From positions 1 to 10,174 of the forward strand of contig JBCCFD010000284.1 in the NCBI GenBank assembly GCA_039029915.1: a DNA stretch of 10,174 bases, written 5' to 3'. Shown in pieces: positions 1 through 5,711 of this stretch. The notes beneath the pieces were generated by a model. The model did no database searches. It had not been told where the DNA came from and saw only the letters and a program-made list of their open reading frames with translations. Numbering within the stretch: the stretch's first letter is position 1; each line of letters begins with the position of its first letter. The DNA comes from QQUD01 sp039029915. Lineage in GTDB: Bacteria; Chloroflexota; Anaerolineae; Promineifilales; Promineifilaceae. Both the position numbers and the translations under genes were made by a program.

Positions 1-398
1 GCAGAATCTTCAAACCCTTCTTCTGTTTCCCAGGTAAGTAACCAATCACCCGTGACGCGATGCATCGTGCAGTGACCATCGCGGGCGACATGTCCGGCGA
101 CTTCAAAATTAAAACGCGTATAGGCTGGCCCTTGAGGAATAGGTGTTGGGGTTACGGTCGGTGTCACCGTCATCGTGATGACAGGGGTTGCGGTGCTAGT
201 GGGCGTAGGCGTACTTGTGAGTGAAATGGGCGCATCAATAGATACACCTTCAGCAAAAACTATGGGCAAATGGAGTGGGTACGGCGCATACTGATGTTTT
301 GCTGGGTGAAGCTGATGGGATTGCACGACGATGCTTCGCCACCCAACAAGCAGCATAAAGAAGCAAAGGCCAAATAAAATTGGCGTTTGGTTTTTCAT
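1..398 (-). CDS. Secreted Thr/Pro-linker protein, N-terminal part (cut by left edge)
   Basis: The reading frame opens at an ATG (396-398) and stays open to the left edge, giving 132 codons of an incomplete protein. An AAGGA ribosome-binding site lies 9 nt upstream of the ATG. Residues 1-25 look like a signal peptide or membrane anchor: a short polar start, then the hydrophobic run ILFGLCFFMLLVGW. Residues 61-88 form a Thr/Pro-rich linker of the STPTPTSTATP type. From about residue 90 a new domain begins (motifs RFNFEVAG, CTMHRVTGDW) that I do not recognise and that continues outside the window. Residues 41-49 (PLHLPIVFA) resemble the hydrophobic LP tails at the C-termini of the other two minus-strand proteins here, but lie before the linker. 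The protein is probably exported and surface-exposed. It is separated from the minus-strand gene upstream by a terminator, so it likely has its own promoter. Function unknown. Confidence 0.85.
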   Translation of the reverse strand, partial: MKNQTPILFGLCFFMLLVGWRSIVVQSHQLHPAKHQYAPYPLHLPIVFAEGVSIDAPISLTSTPTPTSTATPVITMTVTPTVTPTPIPQGPAYTRFNFEVAGHVARDGHCTMHRVTGDWLLTWETEEGFEDS

Positions 399-704
399 TT
401 TTTATTGTCCTTATGAAAATTGGGTACTGCGCACTGCTGAACTAGATTTTTGAGTTCTGTGGCTAATGTAAATAAGGCGCTGGATGAATGAGTGCAGTAA
501 AATAAGAAGGCTGATGCGCACAGGTTGCTCAGTTTATTTATACGTAATTTTGTGGTTTTACGAAATAGCCAAACGGTCGAATAACGTAGGTCCTATTTTT
601 TGACTGTACCCACGCATTTTCCTCTTACCTCAAAACAAAAAGAGGGAAGCCCGTATTGGCTTCCCTCTCTATTCCATCTTGATTAACGATTAACGCTTGG
701 ATTT
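399..704. other. Intergenic region between two minus-strand genes
   Basis: No credible gene lies here. It contains the terminator of the upstream minus-strand gene (632-668) and, between that terminator and the start codon at 398, the only room for the promoter of the left-edge gene. Read on the minus strand, a TATAAA box at about 536-541 is a possible -10, but no good -35 lies at the usual distance, so I do not call a promoter. The rest shows nothing I can interpret. Confidence 0.6.
632..668 (-). terminator. Rho-independent terminator of the 705-4421 gene
   Basis: A perfect 11-bp inverted repeat (AGAGGGAAGCC at 641-651, GGCTTCCCTCT at 658-668) encloses a 6-nt loop. In the minus-strand transcript the stem is followed by TTTTGTTTT, a typical U-rich tail; the plus-strand side has no T run. 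The stem starts 36 nt past the TAG stop of the minus-strand gene, so it should end that transcript. Confidence 0.9.
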
Positions 705-1061
705 CTACGAATCACCCTTGACCATTACAGGCAGGAAGAGATTGCTGCCTTGGTGTACCTGTACAATAATAGGGCCATGGGCTTTCGTTGCCCCACCTGT
801 TTCGACATCAACAAGCCAATAGTAGACGGTTCCATTGGGCACACCGGTATCTTCATAGCTGTAGTCTGTGCCGGGACCAGTGCCGCCGGTAACGGCCGTT
901 GGTTCAAAATGCACTTCAGTTGCTGTGGAAAAATCTTTAACGAAACTACGGTAAATTCGGAACCCGAAGTTATCAACCTCTGAAGCCGTTGACCATTGGA
1001 CGTTAACACGACCCTCACCAAGGTTTGTTGCTTTAAACAGGGTAAGATTAACGGCCGTTGG
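705..1061 (-). other. C-terminal FN3-like module and LFLPV tail (shared with the right-edge gene)
   Basis: Residues 1121-1238 form a fibronectin-III-like unit (VNVQWSTASEVDNFGFRIYR, HFEPTAVTGGTG, YYWLVDVET) followed by SNLFLPVMVKGDS and the stop. The right-edge protein ends with a clear homologue (LLQWQTEAEINNFGFNLYR, HFEPTAVFGGTG, VYWLEDIET, then IFLPLIRD). Modules of this sort are common at the C-termini of secreted proteins in Chloroflexota and Bacteroidetes. A role in sorting or anchoring is inference. Confidence 0.75.
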
Positions 1062-4000
1062 GTCTATCACAATCCCTAAGTCGATGGTCAAATTCGTATT
1101 GTCGTCATTATCCGTATCGGCAAAGTTATCTGGCTCAGAATCGTAATCTAATGTCACTGGTGATGTGATAATGCCATCAACTGCTGGCGTGGAGCCATCG
1201 ATCCCATTGTCATCGATATCAGAATCGCTACTATCGGGATCAACTGATCCACCTGTCGAAATATACCCTTCAAGCGGCCCGTCCGCTTGGAAATTAATTG
1301 GATCAATCTGCACAACATAGTCACCCGCAACCAAATCGGTAAACAAATAATTACCGTTATCATCGGTCGTCGTTGTGATCGGATTGTTGTTCGCATCCAA
1401 AATTGGATTCTCATTTTCATCGAGAAGATTTATGATGACCCCTTCAGGAACGCCGCTTTCATTATCATCGATTTCACCATCCCGATCCTCATCAAACCAA
1501 ATGATGTTGCCAAGGGTTAGCAGCTCGATAAATCCAAAATCAATGGTCATATTCCCATTTAGATTGTTAGCATGATCCTGCATGTCCCCTTCTTCATCCC
1601 CAGATTCCATCGGTTCTTGGCCAGGCTCTAGCGTGAAAGTGCCCGATTCAAAAGTACCGGAGATAGGCTCTGAGGCAATATTTGAATCGTTTTCACTGTC
1701 ATCATTATCCGCAGCTTGCTGATTAAAAGTTGGGTTTAGATGAGTGGGTGGGGTTACGCGAATGCGATAGTCACCTTCAGGTAGGTTATCAAAAAAGTAA
1801 AGTCCATCCTCGGCAGTCGTTTGGCTCAATACGGCCGTTCCCGTAATCGATACCGCTGGCCCAAAATTTCCATTGCCATCGTCAACAAGCAGTTCAATGA
1901 TAGCCCCATCTATGCCGACCTCATCTGTGTCCTGGAACCCATCGTGGTCAGCATCAAACCAAACATAGCTGCCCACCGAGACTGTTTCAACAAAACCAAA
2001 ATCGAGCGTATGATTATTCTCACCCGGCTGTCCGGTTTGGACAGAGATAATACTAAATCCATTTTGCGCTTCCGCGTCATTATCGGCTAGATCAGCTATA
2101 TTATCGTTGACTGTTTGGCCTGTGGCGTCTGCTTGGGTCACCTGATTGGCAAGCAGGTTAGCATCAGTTAAATCGATTCGAATTTCGTAGTTCGTTAGGG
2201 GCTGTAGAGGCCCACCACTCATATTCGTATCGCCAATTCCGCCAAAGAGATATTCACCGTTGGGTCCAGTTATGGCCGTTCCCACCAGCGCCGCCCCATT
2301 GTCCATGTCATATAAATAGACGGTGACCCCCGGCATGATCGGCTCATTCGGGTCTTGAATCCCATCCCGATCCTCATCTAGCCAAACGCGATTCCCAATT
2401 TCAATAGGCGCCGATTGACAGAGCAACGCCAAATCACCAGTCGTTGCTGCTTTTCCAAACGTGCCGGGTTGATCCAAATAGACATATTGATAAGAGGTGG
2501 TTCGCCCACCATCTGCATGACTAAAACCAACTATCCCTGCTGAACGATAGCTTTGGGTTGCAAAGCTGCCATCAGGGAGAGGAACGCGGCCGCCTACAGG
2601 CGCAGGATCATAAACAGTTGCTAGCACCTCACCTGAGCCTAACCATTGGGTTAGCCCACCTGTCGTTATTTCACGATGCCCCACTCGGTTAAATCGAGAG
2701 TTCATTTGGAAACGATCAGACCAGTAATACTCCGCGCAGTCACCATTTTCATCACAGGGACCCGTGTTTGTATCAGGAAAAGCGGTTGTGATGCCGCCAC
2801 TTGTGCCGTTCCCTTCGAGTTCAAAGGCACCGTCTTGTAAAGGTTCTAACCGTAAAATATCACCGGCCGCTACCCCTTCAAGTACGCCCGCTGCATTTCT
2901 ATCATTCCCGCTTTGGAACGAAAAGCGATCGTTGAGGGCAACCACCATAAACCCTTGTTCATCAAATTCAATATCCAATAACCAAGGTTGCGGATTTGCG
3001 CCTCGTCGTGAATTACCGCCGGTATAGCTTTCGTTTGGAACCCAAGGATTCCACAGCCACGATCCAGGATCGGAACGGCCGTTACGACGAGGGTAGTTCA
3101 GCGGGTCGTTAACAACTTGTGTAAATGTGCCGTCTGGGTCCATCCGATAGACAAACATGCGTAAATTTTCATCAAGACCTGTTGTTTCGGCAGTACAGGT
3201 CATACCAATATAGAGCGCTCCATCATGATGTTTGATTGCGCCGAGTTGCAAATCGGGATTATCAAAATTCTGTGTTGCTGGTTGCACCACGTAACCAACC
3301 CCAGCAGGTGGCGTATAGTTTGGATCAAAAGGACAGCCTGGTGTCGAGCTTGATGCAGGGGCTGTTCCCGGGTCGGGTAGCGGAAATGATGTGACGTTGG
3401 TGTAAGTAACGGCCGTTCCTACCTCTAGCTCAATCTCATAAATCTTGCGATCGTATAGCGAAGCAACCCACATGCGGTCACCAACCTCATTGATCGTTAA
3501 ACTACCGAGACTGGTCTTGCCCACGGCATCCCACACCGGATGAGCCACAGAATCTGGGCCATCAAGAAGCAAGTCATTCATATCATGGTAATCAGGCCCA
3601 GCACTGTTAGGGAACATCGCTTCCAAATCTAAAAACGGTGTCGTTTGTTCCAGTACAGGGTCAATCAGATAAATCCCCCCAGTACCTAAATCACCAAAGG
3701 CGACATGACGGCGCATCATCGATGTTGCAAACAACTTTTCGGCGGTGCGAGACCAAGCCACCCCCCAAACTGCACCTGTATCACTGTCTAACGCGACATT
3801 ATTCGCAGCGGGAAAGGCCACCGTTGCATTACTACTGAGAGATGTTGTGCCAGACGTGTATGGGAATGTAACAACTGTATCATAACCACTCACCCCCTCT
3901 CCAAATACAAAACAGGTCGAAGCAATATCAGGGTTGTCCTGACAATATTGTCCGGGATTATGCAGGGCCAAATCCACATCGCTGTCTGAACCATTGGCAA

Positions 4001-4421
4001 AGGTGACGGTTGTGCGACTTTCAGGTCCGGCGACACCTGGCTGCAAGTAATTAGGTAAATCGGTAAATTCAATACGGTAGGTGATTGTCGTGGCTAAACC
4101 AGCCAAAACAAAATCACCTGAGGCTAGCGTTAGGGTAGACGTCACAAAACCGGCATCATCGTAGGCGGTTACTGTAATGTCAGCAATACCAAATTCTTGG
4201 GCACCTTGAACACCATCAGCATTGAAGTCTCGATAGACTGTTCCAGAAATAGGGCTGGAAAACGCCAGCGTAGGCCCTTTTCTTTGGGTTAGTGGGGCAC
4301 CAACAACCAGCAAAATGATGGTCAAGCCAGCCAATATCGACAGGAGTAGTGAAAAAGTCCTTTTAAATTGGATTTGAAAGTTGGGATATATTTTCATGAT
4401 TCTCTTTGTAGGCTCACCCAT
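705..4421 (-). CDS. Large exported SdrD B-like repeat protein with FN3-like C-terminal module
   Basis: The 1238-residue protein has a signal peptide or membrane anchor at about 21-42 (SLLLSILAGLTIILLVVGA). Domains in order: an SdrD B-like domain (56-152, loop DFNADGVQGAQE); a large region at 155-668 that looks like a beta-propeller (blade-like VWGVAWS, RMWVASLYDRKIYEIEL, GALYIGM, GDILRLEP); three SdrD B-like domains (671-813, 813-967, 967-1120), each opening with a calcium-type loop such as DEDRDGIQDPNE and closing with a DFGF-type strand; a fibronectin-III-like module (1121-1225); and the tail SNLFLPVMVKGDS. SdrD B domains bind calcium in Gram-positive adhesins, so a surface structural or adhesive role is likely; this is inference. 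The first ATG (4421) has no Shine-Dalgarno. The ATG of residue 9 (4395-4397) follows AAAGAGAATC and gives a more usual signal peptide, so it may be the true start. The gene is divergent from the lipoprotein gene and ends at its own terminator. It carries five of the eight ACGGCCGT copies. Confidence 0.88.
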   Translation of the reverse strand: MGEPTKRIMKIYPNFQIQFKRTFSLLLSILAGLTIILLVVGAPLTQRKGPTLAFSSPISGTVYRDFNADGVQGAQEFGIADITVTAYDDAGFVTSTLTLASGDFVLAGLATTITYRIEFTDLPNYLQPGVAGPESRTTVTFANGSDSDVDLALHNPGQYCQDNPDIASTCFVFGEGVSGYDTVVTFPYTSGTTSLSSNATVAFPAANNVALDSDTGAVWGVAWSRTAEKLFATSMMRRHVAFGDLGTGGIYLIDPVLEQTTPFLDLEAMFPNSAGPDYHDMNDLLLDGPDSVAHPVWDAVGKTSLGSLTINEVGDRMWVASLYDRKIYEIELEVGTAVTYTNVTSFPLPDPGTAPASSSTPGCPFDPNYTPPAGVGYVVQPATQNFDNPDLQLGAIKHHDGALYIGMTCTAETTGLDENLRMFVYRMDPDGTFTQVVNDPLNYPRRNGRSDPGSWLWNPWVPNESYTGGNSRRGANPQPWLLDIEFDEQGFMVVALNDRFSFQSGNDRNAAGVLEGVAAGDILRLEPLQDGAFELEGNGTSGGITTAFPDTNTGPCDENGDCAEYYWSDRFQMNSRFNRVGHREITTGGLTQWLGSGEVLATVYDPAPVGGRVPLPDGSFATQSYRSAGIVGFSHADGGRTTSYQYVYLDQPGTFGKAATTGDLALLCQSAPIEIGNRVWLDEDRDGIQDPNEPIMPGVTVYLYDMDNGAALVGTAITGPNGEYLFGGIGDTNMSGGPLQPLTNYEIRIDLTDANLLANQVTQADATGQTVNDNIADLADNDAEAQNGFSIISVQTGQPGENNHTLDFGFVETVSVGSYVWFDADHDGFQDTDEVGIDGAIIELLVDDGNGNFGPAVSITGTAVLSQTTAEDGLYFFDNLPEGDYRIRVTPPTHLNPTFNQQAADNDDSENDSNIASEPISGTFESGTFTLEPGQEPMESGDEEGDMQDHANNLNGNMTIDFGFIELLTLGNIIWFDEDRDGEIDDNESGVPEGVIINLLDENENPILDANNNPITTTTDDNGNYLFTDLVAGDYVVQIDPINFQADGPLEGYISTGGSVDPDSSDSDIDDNGIDGSTPAVDGIITSPVTLDYDSEPDNFADTDNDDNTNLTIDLGIVIDPTAVNLTLFKATNLGEGRVNVQWSTASEVDNFGFRIYRSFVKDFSTATEVHFEPTAVTGGTGPGTDYSYEDTGVPNGTVYYWLVDVETGGATKAHGPIIVQVHQGSNLFLPVMVKGDS
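1064..2411 (-). repeat. Three tandem SdrD B-like domains within the 705-4421 gene
   Basis: This part encodes residues 671-1120, three successive domains of about 140-155 residues. Each starts with G-x-x-(V/I)-W-x-D-x-D-x-D-G, has an acidic loop, a GxYxF strand (GEYLFGG, GLYFFDN, GNYLFTD) and ends with TxDFGF or TIDLGI. The DxDxDG loops match the EF-hand-like calcium sites of SdrD B domains. The copies are diverged, so this is an old protein-level duplication and not a recent DNA repeat. A fourth, more distant copy sits at residues 56-152 of the same protein. Confidence 0.8.
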
Positions 4422-4471
4422 GGAGTAGGAGATGGCTACTTCAAATCACCTAACTAACGGCTCCACCAAGG

Positions 4472-4522
4472 TGTCTATTTATGATGTAAATCAGCTTGCA
4501 AACAAATTTCTAAAAATAGACA
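4472..4522. repeat. 9-bp inverted repeat upstream of the SdrD B-like gene
   Basis: TGTCTATTT (4472-4480) and AAATAGACA (4514-4522) are perfect reverse complements separated by 33 bp. They lie 51-101 bp upstream of the first start codon of the minus-strand gene, where its promoter should be. This could be a two-site operator; no regulator is identified. Confidence 0.4.
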
Positions 4523-4620
4523 TGCATAACGTGAATTACTATCAGATGAACAAAATGTTCTTTATAAAAAATTTTCAAACGGTCTGCTACCGTTCACCTG
4601 ATTTGAATCCAATATAAAGT

Positions 4621-4650
4621 TTGCCATAGATTGGGTTTGAGTCGTATATG
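4621..4650 (+). promoter_or_regulatory. Possible promoter for the small ORF at 4774
   Basis: TTGCCA (4621-4626, five of six matches to TTGACA) lies 18 bp before TATATG (4645-4650, four of six matches to TATAAT). It would give a leader of about 115 nt before the small ORF. The match is modest and such matches are common in AT-rich DNA. Confidence 0.3.
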
Positions 4651-4773
4651 TCTCAGGTCATAGCCAAGGCAGGTGATGTATCAACTTAGCTAGCTCATCT
4701 AGATACGTGTAATTCTTTGCGCAAGATTAGGGGAATAAGTTATCCGGTAAAGATACAGAACAGGGAGCAGATC

Positions 4774-4863
4774 ATGAACGCATTAAATGTAAAAATTAAA
4801 ATCGCTATTTTCATCTTCACCTTTTCTTGGATGATTTTTATCTCAAGCAGCTTTTTAGGCTAA
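4774..4863 (+). CDS. Small hydrophobic peptide, 29 residues
   Basis: An ATG at 4774 opens a 29-codon frame closed by TAA at 4861-4863. A GGGAG Shine-Dalgarno (4763-4767) sits 6 nt upstream, one of the two best ribosome-binding sites in the window. The peptide begins MNALNVKIKIAIFIF and continues as one uninterrupted hydrophobic stretch, WMIFISSSFLG at the end, with two lysines near the start. That is the shape of a single-pass inner-membrane micropeptide with the N-terminus inside, or a cleavage-free signal-like peptide. It lies between the divergent SdrD B-like and lipoprotein genes. I recognise no family. It could also be chance, since AT-rich DNA favours codons for hydrophobic residues; the ribosome-binding site is the main argument for a gene. 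Confidence 0.5.
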   Translation: MNALNVKIKIAIFIFTFSWMIFISSSFLG

Positions 4864-4894
4864 TTTTCAGCCTCTTTGCCTTATAAGCAGCCCA

Positions 4895-4924
4895 TCTTTT
4901 TTCCTCCCCTTCCCCCAAAAAAAA
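4895..4924 (+). other. 22-nt pyrimidine run followed by eight A
   Basis: Positions 4895-4916 are all C or T and 4917-4924 are all A, between the small ORF and the lipoprotein promoter. The run includes CTCCC (4904-4908), complementary to the GGGAG ribosome-binding site of the small ORF. The homopyrimidine strand could bend DNA or form unusual structure; no function is shown. Confidence 0.4.
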
Positions 4925-4952
4925 CTCTTCATCCCAGCCAAACTTGGTTTTG

Positions 4953-4980
4953 TTGCCAATCTTACAAATCTCATTAGAAT
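4953..4980 (+). promoter_or_regulatory. Sigma70-type promoter of the lipoprotein gene
   Basis: TTGCCA (4953-4958, five of six) and TAGAAT (4975-4980, five of six) are separated by 16 bp. Transcription would start near 4987, at the first possible start codon itself. The lipoprotein mRNA would then be leaderless from the ATG at 4987, or have a 15-nt leader if the GTG at 5002 is used. Confidence 0.55.
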
Positions 4981-4986
4981 TCATAC

Positions 4987-5511
4987 ATGTTCCTTTGCAC
5001 GGTGAATAAAGCAATATGGCTTATTTTGACGCTTGTATGCCTCATTGCCTGTGGAACGAATCAGAGTGAACAATCTTTATCCGAAATTGAATCGAATGAC
5101 CTTATCGTTGTGGTAACGCCCCACACCGACACTCATTTCACCGCCCAGTTTAGAGAGAAGGCGGCTGATTTTCGTGAATTACGACCCGTCGAAGGGCAGT
5201 TTTCTGGCGGGGAATGGGTTGAAGAGGTTGATGCCTGGAACGGCCGTAAACACCAACTCATGCTAGATATTGCCAATGAACTTGAAGGCAATCGCTATGT
5301 CGAATCTGATATAACCAGTCACCTTGGTCAACCCGACCAAATTGTTCAACAAGGAGAAAGCCTATACGCCACATTACGCCCAGACACATCCCCAACCGAG
5401 AAGGAAACAACCCTCTTGATTTACCACTGGCGCGACAATCATGATTTTTTATTTTTCGTGAGCGAAGAACAGATCATAACTGAGGTTGACTGGTGGTATT
5501 CGGGAGAATAA
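4987..5511 (+). CDS. Small lipoprotein of unknown function
   Basis: The 174-residue protein has a lipoprotein signal peptide: a hydrophobic stretch at 9-21 ending in the lipobox LIAC with Cys22 as the lipid-modified residue, followed by a polar spacer (GTNQSEQS). The mature part (about 150 residues) is acidic and has no motif I recognise with certainty. Its second half has the pattern LGQPDQIVQQGE, then LIYHWRD, then LFFVSEEQIITEVDWW, which recalls the small BamE/SmpA-like fold of other lipoproteins; that is inference only. The first ATG (4987) lacks a Shine-Dalgarno. The GTG at 5002 would give MNKAIWLILTLVCLIAC, a more typical signal peptide, also without a clear Shine-Dalgarno. The carboxypeptidase gene follows 200 bp later on the same strand, but the inverted repeats between suggest separate control. 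One ACGGCCGT copy (5240-5247) lies inside. Confidence 0.82.
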   Translation: MFLCTVNKAIWLILTLVCLIACGTNQSEQSLSEIESNDLIVVVTPHTDTHFTAQFREKAADFRELRPVEGQFSGGEWVEEVDAWNGRKHQLMLDIANELEGNRYVESDITSHLGQPDQIVQQGESLYATLRPDTSPTEKETTLLIYHWRDNHDFLFFVSEEQIITEVDWWYSGE

Positions 5512-5531
5512 GGGCAGATAGCAAGTGACAA

Positions 5532-5588
5532 ATGTTTTGACAAACCTCTTTTGCTGGATCATTCAACACATGTTGTGTGTCAAAACAT
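5532..5588. repeat. 11-bp inverted repeat in the carboxypeptidase leader
   Basis: ATGTTTTGACA (5532-5542) and TGTCAAAACAT (5578-5588) are perfect reverse complements 35 bp apart. Each arm contains TTGACA, the consensus -35 hexamer, the two facing each other. Between them is a further small dyad, CAACA-CA-TGTTG (5564-5575). No T run follows, so this is not a standard terminator. An operator for the downstream gene is the best guess. Confidence 0.55.
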
Positions 5589-5606
5589 CAGGTTCCGTCA
5601 CATAAT
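5577..5606 (+). promoter_or_regulatory. Possible promoter of the carboxypeptidase gene
   Basis: GTGTCA (5577-5582, four of six) and CATAAT (5601-5606, five of six) are 18 bp apart. The -35 overlaps the right arm of the inverted repeat at 5532-5588, which would suit repressor control. The leader of about 100 nt contains a small hairpin (ACTGG at 5636-5640, CCAGT at 5644-5648) and CAACATG/CAACACATG direct repeats (5659-5674). Moderate to weak match. Confidence 0.35.
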
Positions 5607-5711
5607 CCGATGTCGCCACATTTGCTTATCGGAACACTGGTCGCCAGTCACAAGCTCGCAACATGCAACACATGCCCTGCCGCTTACAACATAAAACATG
5701 GAGGTTAGGAA

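Larger units (their letters stand above)
4422..4986. other. AT-rich divergent intergenic region
   Basis: The region separates the minus-strand SdrD B-like gene from the plus-strand lipoprotein gene and is clearly richer in A and T than the coding sequence on either side. It should hold the promoters of both. Visible in it are the inverted repeat at 4472-4522, a short hairpin (AACGGT at 4578-4583, ACCGTT at 4589-4594), a weak promoter-like pair at 4621-4650, a probable 29-codon ORF with a good ribosome-binding site at 4774-4863, a pyrimidine/oligo-A tract at 4895-4924 and a good sigma70-type promoter at 4953-4980. Confidence 0.6.

Noticed and set aside
4432..4617. Plus-strand 61-codon ORF ending in SPDLNPI, which matches the SPDLNPIE motif of IS630-type transposases
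   Set aside because: Only seven residues match and a stop follows at once. The rest of the ORF has no transposase-like sequence, there are no matching terminal inverted repeats, and the ORF has no ribosome-binding site. Most likely coincidence; a translated search of 4500-4700 against IS630 transposases would settle it.
4856..4874. AGGCT/AGCCT hairpin after the 29-codon ORF as a terminator
   Set aside because: The stem is only 5 bp with a 7-nt loop and no T run directly follows.
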